The position numbers and the translations under genes were made by a program. The notes under the pieces were generated by a model. That model searched no databases. It saw only the letters and a list, made by a program, of their open reading frames with translations, and was not told where the DNA came from. Of a stretch of 64,000 bases of DNA, positions 45,862-56,310 are shown piece by piece. This DNA is from Leclercia adecarboxylata (GTDB lineage: Bacteria; Pseudomonadota; Gammaproteobacteria; Enterobacterales; Enterobacteriaceae), in NCBI GenBank assembly GCA_901472455.1, contig LR590464.1, positions 1,054,001-1,118,000 on the forward strand, written 5' to 3'. The first letter of the stretch is position 1. The number at the start of each line of letters is the position of its first letter.

Positions 45862-45892
45862 AGGTTAAACCTTCCATCAAGGGGAAGGTCAA
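45862..45892 (-). promoter_or_regulatory. CueR-activated copA promoter
   Basis: Read on the - strand: -35 TTGACC, a 19-bp spacer typical of MerR-family promoters, and -10 TAACCT. The spacer carries the CueR dyad, which on the + strand reads CCTTCCATCAAGGGGAAGG. Near-identical to the E. coli copA operator. Confidence 0.92.
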
Positions 45893-45901
45893 GGGGGAAA
45901 C

Positions 45902-46309
45902 GTGAATATCAGTGATGTTGCCAAAAAAACCGGGTTAACCAGCAAAGCATCCGGTTTTACGAAGAGAAAGGCTGGTGACGCCGCCGCTGCGCAGCGAGAA
46001 CGGCTACCGGAGCTACACGCAAAAGCACCTCGATGAACTCACGCTGCTGCGTCAGGCTCGCCAGGTGGGTTCAATCTTGATGAGTGCGGCGACCTGGTGA
46101 ACCTGTTTAACAATCCCGCGCGACACAGCGCCGATGTGAAAAGCCGGACCCTCGAGAAGGTCGCCGAAATTGAACGCCATATCCTGGAGTTGCAGACCAT
46201 GCGCGATCAGCTGTTGGCGCTGGCAGAGAGCTGCCCCGGGGATGAAGGCGCCGACTGCCCGATCATCGATAATCTTTCCGGCTGCTGCCATCGCAAGGTG
46301 AAGGCCTAA
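45902..46309 (+). CDS. cueR: Copper-responsive MerR-family activator CueR (frameshifted)
   Basis: About 136 residues once three missing bases are restored (near 45948, 45972 and 46071). Starts at GTG ([15 protein letters not shown]). The winged helix, long dimerisation helix and C-terminal Cu(I) loop [11 protein letters not shown] with its two metal-binding cysteines are all recognisable, as is the end SGCCHRK. It activates copA (and cueO) on Cu(I) or Ag(I). Its stop overlaps the convergent DUF3142 gene's stop by two bases. Confidence 0.9.
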
Positions 46310-47019
46310 CCGCGCGCCGGATTGAGCATAAAGACCACCGTCCCGCGATACCAGGGGGAGCGCTGTAGCTGCGCCTCGGCCTGGCGATCCCGTTTGCCGC
46401 CTCTACCCAGCCGAGCTTGAACGGAATGCGCAGCCGGGCAAGCGCGGGCAAATAGGCCTGATAGTTATCTACCGTATGGCGGCCCTGATAGCTCTGGATC
46501 ACCAGTTCATCCACCGCCAGGGTGTTCAGCGTGGCGACATCGCCGGTTTTCGCCCAGTCCAGCAGCCCGGTCACCCCCAGCGCAAAACTCAGGCGGCAGC
46601 TGCTGGCGAAGTGTGCGCAGAAAGCGAGCGTAATCCGCCAGCTGGTGGGTTGCGGCATCAAAATCGATCTGCAACCCCCACCACCTGATTTCCGGCCGCC
46701 TGCCAGCGCTGCATTAAACGCACGATTCTCGGCAGCACGGTGGGCGGCACCTCAAGGGTGGTAAAGCGCACGGTTAGCCAGATTGACGGAAACGTCAGGC
46801 GGCTGACCGGCAGGCCGAGGCGTTGAAACACCACCTCACCAGGCCGGGCCAGCACTTCACCCTGATGCAGATAGACCGTTTGCGCGCTTTCAACGCGTCA
46901 CTGGCTTTCACGCCCGACCAGAGCCAGAAGGCCGGGTGCTCGCCAGCGGTGACGATCTCCGCCTGCGCCTGCCCGGCCAGCAGCGCGGCTACCAGTAATA
47001 CTTGAGCTTTTGCGCCCAC
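46306..47019 (-). CDS. DUF3142 family secreted protein (frameshifted)
   Basis: About 237 residues after joining three frames (breaks near 46400, 46660 and 46850). N-terminal signal-like stretch [16 protein letters not shown], then [16 protein letters not shown], a TIM-barrel-like core with [19 protein letters not shown] and [16 protein letters not shown], and C-terminal [14 protein letters not shown]. These match the DUF3142 family, whose function is unknown. The likely GTG start at 47019 lies 31 bp inside the preceding gene, so the two genes are probably coupled. Fourth gene of a qmcA-ybbJ operon; not present at this place in K-12. Confidence 0.75.
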
Positions 47020-49130
47020 GGGCTGCCCGGATACTGCGTTTTCAACTGCGAGAACCAGCTTTTGCGCTGGGCTTTGTCCACGTCTGCGCCGCCACATTCG
47101 TTCATGCCGGACGGGGCATAACACATGATGGCCCGATAAAGCGCATAGCTTTTATCTTCTGGCTCTGCCTTCGGAGACGCAATGACCTGCTGATAGTAGG
47201 CCTGCCTGTCGAACTGCCCGTAAGGTGCCTTGCGGTGGATCGCCATCTCCAGTACGTCATTACCCCCGCTGTCTTTCCACAGATCGACATGGGTATTTGA
47301 GGTGCGGAAGAACTCACCCAGACAGTTCAGGGCATGGGCATCGTTGGCGTTCTGGCTGAGCACGTGCACCGTTTCATTCAGGCTTCGACAGACGTACCCG
47401 TTTTCGGCGGCATCGCCGTTCCAGTCGAAGGCGCTCAGATTCACATCGTCAAACGCCTTGCCCAGAACCGGATGCGTAATGGCGCTGGCGAGCTTTCTGT
47501 CTTTTAACCAGTCACTAAAGCGGTTTTCAGTCAAATCGCGCACCAGCAGGGTATGCAGCGCAATGGTGCGCTCTTCGTTGTTAGGTCCCTGGCTGGCCTG
47601 CTGGCGTAACCGTTCGGGGGAGGCTACCGTTTTCAGCACCCGCGAGCGAAAACGCAGGTTGGTGATGGCGCTGTCCGCGGCAAAAATTGCCTCTGTGTCG
47701 CCGCTAAAGACCAGGGTAGCCGCCAGTTTGGCCTGCACATACTGCTGCTGTTCCGCATCCTGGCTGAGCTTGAGCAATTTGAGCCAGAAATCGCGCGCGG
47801 CGGGCCACTGCTTTTTGCGCCATCAGCGCTTCGCCATAGAGAACCTGTTCGCTAAAGGTGAGAATGTCGTGCGGCGGGAGCTGTTCTGCCGGTTTGACGG
47901 CCTGGAGGATGGCGGCATTGTTGTCTGTCGCCTGCCACAGGTTCAGCTGTAATTGCGCCACAGCGCCAGCTTGCCGCGCTGTTCAAAGGCCGGTTTGCTG
48001 CTGTTGAGATCGTCCTGCGTCAGCGTCGGTTTCTCATCGCTGTTCAGGCGAAGGGCGCGCAGCAGCTCGATATAGCTTATCAGCGGCGCATCGGGGAAAG
48101 CCTCCCGCACGGCGCGACCGTTGAACTGCATGCCGTAGACATTATCGTATTCGATAACCAACCCCGCAGCGCCCCGGCATCGGCAGCCTGCTGGAACTGC
48201 TGCTCGTACAGCCCCGCCAGCTGCGGCCACGCCTGCAGATACCAGTTGATGCGGCGCAGCATTCCGCGCGTGGAGTCGGCGTAACGGCCCTCGGGCCAGC
48301 GCTGAAGATATGCCTGGGCGGCTTTCTGCGCCTGTTCAGCAGCCGGACGGTCGATGCGATCGATAGTAAAATCGCCATACTCGCCCATGCTGTTCTGGCT
48401 ACTTTTGTTCAGCGCCGTGCGCATCAGCATATAGTGCGCGGTTTCAGCCAGCCACGGGCGATCGCTGTCGATCAGCGGGGCAAAGGCCGATCCGCGCCCT
48501 CGTAATCCCCGGCATAAAAACGGGCCGCGCCGGTCAGATAGGTTTTATACAGCAGGGCGGCCGAGTCGGCGGGAAGTGTCGCCAGCGAGGCGGAAATCTG
48601 CTCATCGGACGCGCCAGCGTAAAGCCCAGACGCGCCTGCGCCAGGGCATGGCGCTGTTCCGCCGTCAGGGAATCGTCGGCCAGCAGCGCGGCAAAAAACT
48701 GACTGAGGCTCCCGGCGTTGTTCGAGACGAAGCGGTTTTCCTGCTCACCATCCTGATGCGTTTCAACGGGCTCAAGCTGCAAGGCGGCCCACTGCTTATT
48801 GAGGGGGCTCTCTTCAGCCGGTTTGTCCACGGCTGCGGGAGCCGGATCCTCCAGGTCATCCCACTCCGGGTGGTAGGCAAAATAGACATCCCGGGAGCGG
48901 GTAATATCCGCTGGTATCGACTGCACGGGCAGAGTGAAGGATTTGGCTTCGCTCAGCAGACGCAGCAGGTTATCGCGCGAGTCGTTGCCGGGCGTCAGCA
49001 CCGGATCGCCTTTCAGCAGACAGTGCTCATCGCTCCACTTGCAGTCTTCCATATCAAACGAGGCGAATGCCGGTGCGGCGCTCGCCAGTAATGCGCTAAC
49101 GCTGATTGCCAGCGTCGTCTTCCTGACCAT
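46989..49130 (-). CDS. Large periplasmic repeat-type protein, unnamed (frameshifted)
   Basis: About 713 residues, joined from five or more frames (breaks near 48610, 48490, 48170, 47960 and 47815). A clear signal peptide ([20 protein letters not shown]) is followed by a Cys pair (DCKWSDEHC), an acidic/proline linker, then helical repeats that look TPR-like ([39 protein letters not shown]). More cysteines lie near the end ([13 protein letters not shown]), consistent with periplasmic disulfides. Resembles proteins loosely annotated as YfiO-like outer-membrane assembly factors, but much larger than BamD. It starts 17 bp after the ybbJ stop. Function unknown. Confidence 0.75.
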
Positions 49131-49147
49131 GGATGCTATTCCTGTTC

Positions 49148-49605
49148 TTATCGGGAAAGGGTTCGGATACGAAGGGTGATCCCTCGACGGCAACGACCTC
49201 AACTTTGGCGCCCGCGCTGAGATCCTCATCGGCAATAACCGGCCAGGAACTGTCGCCCACGCGCATATGGCCGCGCCCGTTGACCAGGGCGCTATCCAGC
49301 GTAAACTGCATCCCCACCAGCTGCTGTCCACGCTGGTTGAGCCGGGCGTCGGCGGGCTTTTGCCTGCGCACCTGTCTTGAGAGCCAGCGCCACCAGAGCC
49401 AGGCGGCGGTCAGGGTCAGCACCGCAAACAGCGCCCCCTGCCACGCCCAGTTAAACGGCAGCAGCCAGACCAGCAGCCCGGTGATCACCGCCGCCACGCC
49501 GCTCCACAGCAGGTAGCCGTTGCCGCCGAGCATTTCTGCCGCCAGCAACAGGCCGCCAAGGCTCAGCCAGAAGACATGCGGATGTGCTGCGATCGTCTCG
49601 ATCAT
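49148..49605 (-). CDS. ybbJ: NfeD-like membrane protein YbbJ
   Basis: About 152 residues: two to three N-terminal membrane helices ([34 protein letters not shown]) and a C-terminal OB-fold NfeD domain ([30 protein letters not shown]). NfeD proteins partner SPFH/stomatin proteins; here the ATG overlaps the qmcA stop (ATGA). One missing G near 49177 throws off the last dozen residues; corrected, it ends [10 protein letters not shown]. Confidence 0.9.
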
Positions 49606-50515
49606 GATTTGCGCTCGTTGCCGCTGTTTTTGATCAGTTCCGCGATGCCACCGATCGCCCCCATCAGGCTGCTGGCATCCAGCGGCATCATCACGACTTT
49701 GCTGTTATCCGCCGAACCGATTTGTTGCAGCGCGTCGTATATTTTTGCGCCACGAAGTAGTTAATCGCCTGGATATCCCCGGCGGCGATCGCTCCGAGAC
49801 CATCTGGGTGGCGCGGGCTTCCGCTTCGGCCGACCGTTCGCGAGCCTCAGCCTGTAAAAACGCAGACTGCCGTTCGCCCTCGGCTTTAAGGATCTGTGGA
49901 CTGTTTTTCCCCTTCGGCCTTCAGGATCTCTGCCTGGCGCACCCCTTCGGCTTCCAGAATATAGGCGCGTTTGGTTCGCTCGGCCTTCATCTGGGCGTTC
50001 ATGGAGGTGATTAACTCTGCGGGTGGACGCACGTCGCGAATCTCAATACGGGTGACTTTGATGCCCCACGGGTTAGTGGCTTCATCCACGATATGCAGCA
50101 GGCGGGTATTGATGCTGTCGCGCTGGGAGAGCATTTCATCCAGCTCCATCGAGCCGAGAACGGTACGGATATTGGTCATGGTTAAATTGATGATGGCCAG
50201 CTCAAGGTTGCTCACCTCGTAGGCGGCTTTTGGCGCGTCAATGACCTGAATAAAACAGACCGCGTCGATAGTGACGTTGGCGTTATCTCTGGAGATAACC
50301 TCCTGGGACGGGATATCAAGCACCTGTTCCATCATATTGATCTTGCGACCAATGCGATCCATAAAGGGGACGACCAGGCTTAAGCCCGGCTGCAGCGTGT
50401 TGGTGTAACGACCAAAACGCTCAACCGTCCATTGATAGCCCTGAGGGACAATTTTCACCCCGGCGGCCACAATGACCAGCGCGACGAAGATCAGAATAGG
50501 GATGACGATGAACAT
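49602..50515 (-). CDS. qmcA: SPFH/stomatin-family membrane protein QmcA
   Basis: About 304 residues. One N-terminal membrane anchor ([17 protein letters not shown]) is followed by an SPFH domain ([32 protein letters not shown]) and a long coiled coil rich in Ala/Glu ([26 protein letters not shown]). Overproduction suppresses loss of FtsH/HtpX-type quality control in E. coli. A strong AGGAGG precedes the chosen start [10 protein letters not shown]. Small indels near 49760, 49795 and 49900 disturb the coiled coil. Heads the operon with ybbJ. K-12 has fetAB divergent from it; absent here. Confidence 0.92.
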
Positions 50516-50725
50516 ATAAAACCTCCTGTTTTGCATTCCTTGTTGCGATAACAACTGTTCGTTTGTTGTTCACTAGTATACCGACAAACAGGCACAAATT
50601 CGCGCGGAATCAACGAGGCGGCGGGATCCAGACATAAAAACGCCCGCTAAATATGGCGGGGCGAGATAAAAACAGCAAGGTGTGGCTGGCCGGCGAGCAA
50701 GGTGCTACCGGGCTGGTTAGAGTGA

Positions 50726-51581
50726 TCAGTACAGCAGGGCGTACAGCTTACGGCGATAGGTCGAGGCCAGTGAATCGCCCGTACCGAGCGCCGCCAGAAT
50801 TTCCTGGAACATTTTACGCGCCTGGCCATCAGCGGCAGCCAGATCGGTTTTCAGATGGCTGAACAGCAGTTCCAGCGCCTCTTCGTTGCGACCAACCTGA
50901 TGCAGCTGCAGTGCCAGCTGGCTGGCCAGCGCGGCATCGGCAGGGTTGGCGGCAACCTGCTGCTGCAACTGCTGAATTTCCGGGGTATCCGCGGCTTGTT
51001 TTCAGCAGTTCAATCTGCGCTACCAGACCCTGGTAACGGGTATCCTGATCCTGTAGCGGGATGGTCTTCAGCACGACTTCGGCATCTTCGGAGCGTTTCA
51101 GGATAATCAGCGTTTCTGCCAGCAGCAGACCGGTCTCGCTGTTCTGACCGGAGAGTTGCCAGGCCTCTTTCAGCAGCGGCAGGGCTTCGTCGTGTTTGCC
51201 TTCGGCCATCAGGGCCGCCGCCTGCTGCGCTTTCAGCTCATCTTCGCGCGGCAGCACTTTATCCAGCAGGGCGCGGATCGCCTCTTCCGGCTGCGGCCCC
51301 TGGAAGCCATCAACCGGCTGGCCGTTCTGGAACAGATAAACCGTTGGGATGGCGCGCAGGCCAAACTGCGAGGCGATCATCTGTTCAGCGTCGCAGTCCA
51401 GTTTTGCCAGAATAAACTGACCGTTGTACTGGGCTGCCAGCTTCTCGAGCACCGGCGTCAGCTCCAGACAGTGCTGACTACGTTCAGACCAGAAGTAGAA
51501 CAGCACCGGCTTGGTCATCGACTGTTCAAGGGTCTGGTGCAGGTTTGCTTCGGTAATGTTGACAATATTCTGTACGGACAT
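50726..51581 (-). CDS. cnoX: Chaperedoxin CnoX (YbbN)
   Basis: A 284-residue cytosolic holdase that protects proteins from hypochlorous-acid damage and hands them to GroEL/DnaK. A thioredoxin-like domain (residues 1-~110) carries SERSQHC instead of CxxC, so it is not a normal oxidoreductase. TPR repeats follow ([39 protein letters not shown]). One extra A near 51002 breaks the frame before the last third. The next gene on the strand upstream is ybbO-tesA. Confidence 0.93.
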
Positions 51582-51638
51582 GCGTCATTCTCGGTTATGA
51601 GTTTTTATTTACATGGGGGCGTGGCGCGTGGCTTCAAC

Positions 51639-52448
51639 TCAGCCCTGTAAAATTTTGTCCATCATCCGGCCGGGCAGCAGGCGCTTCAGCAGGCCGACGG
51701 CGTGGGTCACCAGCGTGACCGGATAACGCATTTTGGGTTTTTTGCTCTCAAAAGCATGGCGCACTTTGGCGACGACTGCCTCCGGCCCCAGCGTAAAACG
51801 TGCGGCAATACCCGGATTTTCTACCGGTTTATCGGCCTGGGTCTGGTTAACGTTGTCGGTAAAGCGGGTGCGGATTGGCCCCGGTTCAATCAGGCTGACC
51901 TTAATGCCGCTGTGGCGCAGCTCCATGCGCAGCGCATCCGACCAGGCCTCCAGCGCGTACTTGCTGGCGGCATAAGCCCCGCGGCCTGGCGTAGAGATCA
52001 GCCCCATCACCGAGGAGGTCATCACAATCCGCCCTTCGCCGTGCGGCAACATGGCAGGCAGCAGGCGCATGGTGAGCTGGTGAACGCCAAAAAAGTTGGC
52101 GGAAAATTGCTGTTCAAGCTGCTGGCGGGTCACGCTCTGCAAGGGGCCGTAAACGCCGAAACCGGCATTGTTAAACAGCCCATACAGACGATTATTGGTA
52201 AGAGCGATCACCTCATCGGCGGCGCGCTCAATGCTGTCGGTACAATCCAGATCCAGCAATACGCCAGTTAACCCCATGCCGTTCATCCGTTCAACGTCTT
52301 CGGGTTTGCGGCAGGCGGCCAGCACCCAGAATCCCTGACGCTTGAGTTCAAGGGCGCTTTCAAGGCCAATTCCGCTGGAACATCCTGTTATTAAGACCGA
52401 TTTTTGCATAACTTTACCTGTCAGGATCTCCGCTGAATTACGAGTCAT
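51639..52448 (-). CDS. ybbO: Short-chain dehydrogenase YbbO
   Basis: A 269-residue NADP-dependent SDR, reported in E. coli as an aldehyde reductase. Cofactor motif TGCSSGIG, NNAGFG, the Ser-Tyr-Lys catalytic set (TSSVMG; YAASK) and the RTRF region are present. Frame intact. Its ATG overlaps the tesA stop by 11 bases (ATGACTCGTAA), so it is translationally coupled to tesA. Confidence 0.94.
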   Translation of the reverse strand: MTRNSAEILTGKVMQKSVLITGCSSGIGLESALELKRQGFWVLAACRKPEDVERMNGMGLTGVLLDLDCTDSIERAADEVIALTNNRLYGLFNNAGFGVYGPLQSVTRQQLEQQFSANFFGVHQLTMRLLPAMLPHGEGRIVMTSSVMGLISTPGRGAYAASKYALEAWSDALRMELRHSGIKVSLIEPGPIRTRFTDNVNQTQADKPVENPGIAARFTLGPEAVVAKVRHAFESKKPKMRYPVTLVTHAVGLLKRLLPGRMMDKILQG

Positions 52449-53064
52449 GTTTAACTAAAGGAGCCAGCCGGGTTGCCATCCAGTCGGCAATAAACGGCTG
52501 TGCGTCCCGATTGGGGTGAATACCGTCATCCTGCATCCATTGCGGCTTCAGATAGACCTCTTCCATAAAAAAGGGCAGCAGCGGAATATCGAACTCTTTG
52601 GCAAGCTTCGGATATATCGCGCTGAAGGTTTCATTATAACGACGACCATAGTTAGCAGGCAGACGAATTTGCATTAACAGCGGCTGGGCGTTCGCCGCGC
52701 GGATCTGCTGCAAAATTTTGCGCAGCGTCTGCTCGGTCTGCTGAGGCTGGAAGCCGCGCAGACCGTCATTGCCGCCCAGTTCCACCAGCACCCAGCGCGG
52801 CTGGTGCTGTTTCAGCAGGGCAGGCAGACGAGAAAGCCCTTGCTGGGAGGTATCGCCGCTGATGCTGCCGTTAATAACCGAGGTTTGGGCCTGCCATTTA
52901 TCGTTCAGCAGGGCAGGCCAGGCGGCGTTGGCCGCCATCCGGTAGCCCGCGCTGAGGCTGTCGCCCAGAATTAATAACGTGTCCGCCGCCGCGGCGCGAA
53001 ATGTCATCAGAATCAGAAACAGGAAGGGCAAATGCCAGCGGAAAACATTGTTGAAGTTCATCAT
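52438..53064 (-). CDS. tesA: Acyl-CoA thioesterase I / protease I / lysophospholipase L1
   Basis: Periplasmic SGNH hydrolase, 208 residues with signal peptide (LPFLFLILMTFRAAA-A). Block I ILGDSLSAGYR with the nucleophile serine, block III GGNDGLRG, and block V DDGIHPN with the catalytic Asp/His. Intact. Its first 11 codons ([11 protein letters not shown]) are antisense to the first codons of ybbA. Confidence 0.95.
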   Translation of the reverse strand: MMNFNNVFRWHLPFLFLILMTFRAAAADTLLILGDSLSAGYRMAANAAWPALLNDKWQAQTSVINGSISGDTSQQGLSRLPALLKQHQPRWVLVELGGNDGLRGFQPQQTEQTLRKILQQIRAANAQPLLMQIRLPANYGRRYNETFSAIYPKLAKEFDIPLLPFFMEEVYLKPQWMQDDGIHPNRDAQPFIADWMATRLAPLVKHDS

Positions 53065-53721
53065 CTTAAGAAATCCGTGGGTCAGGGTGAGCACGAGCTT
53101 TCCATCCTCACCGGAGTTGAACTCATTGTCAAACGCGGGCAGAGCATCGCCCTGATTGGTGAGTCGGGTTCCGGCAAATCCACCCCTGCTGGCGATCCTC
53201 GCCGGTCTGGATGACGGCAGCAGCGGTGAGGTCCACCTGGTCGGGCAACCGCTGCATCAGCAGGATGAAGAGGCGCGCGCCGCCCTGCGCGCAAAACACA
53301 TTGGCTTTGTTTTCCAGTCGTTTATGTTGATTCCCACCCTCAATGCGCTGGAGAACGTTGAGCTGCCGGGTTTGCTCGCGGCGAGAATACGACCCAGAGC
53401 CGGGCGGGCGCTAAGGCCCTGCTGGAGCAATTGGGGCTGGGTAAGCGTCTTGATCACCTTCCGGCGCAACTCTCCGGCGGTGAGCAGCAGCGCGTGGCGC
53501 TGGCCCGGGCGTTCAATGGCCGCCCGGACGTGCTCTTTGCCGACGAACCCACCGGTAATCTCGATCGCCAGACCGGGGACAAAAATTGCCGATCTGCTGT
53601 TCTCCCTGAACCGTGAGCACGGCACCACGGCTGATCCTCGTTACCCATGATCCGCAGCTGGCGGCCCGCTGTGACCGGCCGCCTGCGGCTGGTCAACGGT
53701 GAATTGCAGGAGGAAGCATGA
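53032..53721 (+). CDS. ybbA: ABC transporter ATP-binding protein YbbA (frameshifted)
   Basis: About 228 residues, MacB/LolD-type ATPase working with YbbP. Walker [11 protein letters not shown]-loop [17 protein letters not shown], signature [14 protein letters not shown], Walker [13 protein letters not shown]. Breaks near 53185 (missing/extra base after Walker A), around 53395-53420, 53575, 53625 and 53680 fragment it. Start [15 protein letters not shown] as in E. coli. Its stop overlaps the ybbP ATG. Confidence 0.9.
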
Positions 53722-56128
53722 TTGCCCGCTGGTTCTGGCGCGAATGGCGCTCCCCCTCGCTGCTGATCGTCTGGCTGGCGTTAAGCCTGGCGGTGGCCTG
53801 CGTGCTGGCGCTCGGCAGTGTCAGCGACCGGATGGAAAAGGGACTTAGCCAGCAAAGCCGCGAGTTTATGGCGGCGACCGGACGCTACGCAGCTCCGCGA
53901 GGTGCCGCAGGCATGGCTTGATGAGGCGGAGAAAAAACGGGGTTGAAGGTCAGCGAGCAACTGATTTTCCAGACCATGACCTTTGCCGCCGACACCCCGC
54001 AACTGGCGAGCGTGAAGGCCGTGGATGATATTTATCCGATGTACGGCGCGTTGCAGACCAACCCGCCGGGCCTGAAACCGGCCCGGCACGGTGCTGCTGG
54101 CCTCGCGTCTGATGGCACTGCTGAATTTAAAAACCGGTGACAGCATCGACGTCGGGGATGCCACGCTCAAAATTGCCGGGGAAGTGGTTCAGGAGCCGGA
54201 CTCCGGCTTTAACCCCTTCCAGATGGCGCCGCGCTTGCTGATGAATACCGCAGATGTGGCAAAAACCGGGGCGGTCCAGCCCGGGAGCCGCGTCACCTGG
54301 CGTATTAAGTTTGGCGGCACGCCCGCTCAACTGGCGAGTTACGAGAAGTGGCTGCTGCCGCAGCTGAAGGCGGAGCATCGCTGTCAGGGATGGAACAGGA
54401 GGACGGCGCGCTCGGTAAGTCGCTGGAGCGTTCCCAGCAGTTCCTGCTGCTCTCGGCGCTGCTGACGCTGCTGCTGGCCGTGGCGGCCGTGGCGGTGGCG
54501 ATGGGTCACTACTGCCGCAGCCGCTACGACCTGGTGGCGATCCTCAAAACGCTGGGGGCGGGCAGGGCGCAGTTGCGTAAGCTGATTGTCGGCCAGTGGC
54601 TGATGGTGCTCGCGCTCTCTGCCGTGACCGGCGGGGCGATGGGCCTGCTGTTTGAAAAGGTGTTGATGGTACTGCTTAAGCCGGTACTGCCCGCCGCGCT
54701 GCCGCCTGCCAGCCTCTGGCCGTGGCTGTGGGCCGTCGGCGCGATGATCGTCATCTCACTGCTGGTGGGGCTGCGTCCTTACCGGCTGCTGCTGGCGACC
54801 CAGCCGCTGCGCGTCCTGCGCCGCGATGTGGTCGCCAGCGTCTGGCCGCTGAAATTTTATCTGCCGGTTATCGTGATGGTGGTGGTAGCGCTGCTCGCCT
54901 GGCTGATGGGCGGTAGCATGTTGCTATGGGCGGTGCTGGCCGGAGCGATAGTGCTGGCCCTGCTCTGTGGCATGCTGGGCTGGATGCTGCTCAGCGTGCT
55001 GAAAGGGCTAACGGTGAAGTCGCTGCCGGTGCGTCTGGCGGTGAACCGCCTGCTGCGCCAGCCGTGGTCGACCCTTAGCCAGCTGTCGGCGTTTTCGCTG
55101 TCGTTTATGCTGCTGGCGCTGCTGCTAGTGCTGCGCGGCGACCTGTTGGATCGCTGGCAACAGCAGCTCCCGCCGGAAAGCCCGAACTATTTCCTGATTA
55201 ACATCGCCCCGGAGCAGATCGCCCCGCTGAAGGAATTCCTTGCGGAGCACCAGGTTATCCCCGAGTCGTATTATCCCATCGTGCGGGCGCGCCTGACTCA
55301 GATTAACGGTCAATCGACCGAGGGTAATAAAGATGAATCCCTTAACCGCGAGCTGAATCTGACCTGGCAGGATAAACGCCCGGATCATAACCCGATCACT
55401 GCCGGCAACTGGCCGCCGAAAGCGGGGAGGTGTCGATGGAGGAGGGGCTGGCGAAACGCCTCAACGTCGGGCTGGGCGATACGGTGACCTTTACCGGCGA
55501 TACGCAGGACTTCAGCGCGAAAGTCACCAGCCTGCGCAAGGTTGACTGGGAGAGCCTGCGGCCAAACTTCTTCTTTATCTTCCCTTCCGGGGCGCTGGAC
55601 GGGCAACCCCAGAGCTGGCTGACCAGCTTCCGCTGGGAGAACGGCAACGGCATGCTCACCCAGCTTAACCGCGAGTTCCCGACGATCAGCCTGCTGGATA
55701 TTGGCGCGATCCTGAGACAGGTCGGGCAGGTACTGGAGCAGGTGAGCCGGGCGCTGGAGGTGATGGTGGTGCTGGTCACGATTTGCGGCGTGCTGCTGCT
55801 GCTGGCGCAAGTGCAGGTCGGGATGCGTCAGCGTCATCAGGAGCTGGTGGTCTATCGCACGCTGGGAGCAGGTAAAAAGCTGCTGCGTACCACGCTGTGG
55901 AGCGAGTTTGCCCTGCTGGGACTGGTGGCAGGTCTGGTGGCGGCCATTGGCGCAGAAACGGCGCTGGCGGTGCTACAGACCCGGGTGTTCGACTTCCCGT
56001 GGGAGCCTGACTGGCGGCTGTGGGTGATCCTTCCGCTCTGTGGGGCGGTGATGCTCTCGCTGTGCGGCGGCTGGCTGGGCGCCCGTTTGCTGAAAGGCAA
56101 AGCCCTGTTCCGTCAGTTCTCTGGTTAA
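53718..56128 (+). CDS. ybbP: FtsX-like ABC transporter permease YbbP (frameshifted)
   Basis: About 804 residues. An N-terminal helix is followed by a periplasmic domain, then a four-helix FtsX block ([36 protein letters not shown]). Further central helices, a second periplasmic domain and a final FtsX block ([34 protein letters not shown]) complete it. Partner of YbbA; the substrate is unknown, but the location next to tesA in many genomes hints at lipid or peptide export. Frame errors near 53880, 53935, 54080, 54385 and 55425. Confidence 0.9.
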
Positions 56129-56145
56129 TTCCCCTTTGTAGTCAT

Positions 56146-56173
56146 AACGCGCCGGTTAATATACCGGCGCGTT
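56146..56173. terminator. Hairpin after ybbP
   Basis: AACGCGCCGGT / ACCGGCGCGTT, 11-bp perfect stem with 6-nt loop TAATAT. No T run beyond two bases, so termination strength is uncertain. Confidence 0.55.
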
Positions 56174-56310
56174 CCACTTAAGTAGCATAAAAAGATAACT
56201 CCTTGAATTTTAGTGGCACAAATCATTAAAAACCGGGCAACACGAGCAGATAAATCCTGGTTAATATTCACCTGCTAAATAAATGGCAGTGTGTCTATCA
56301 AGGAAAAATA

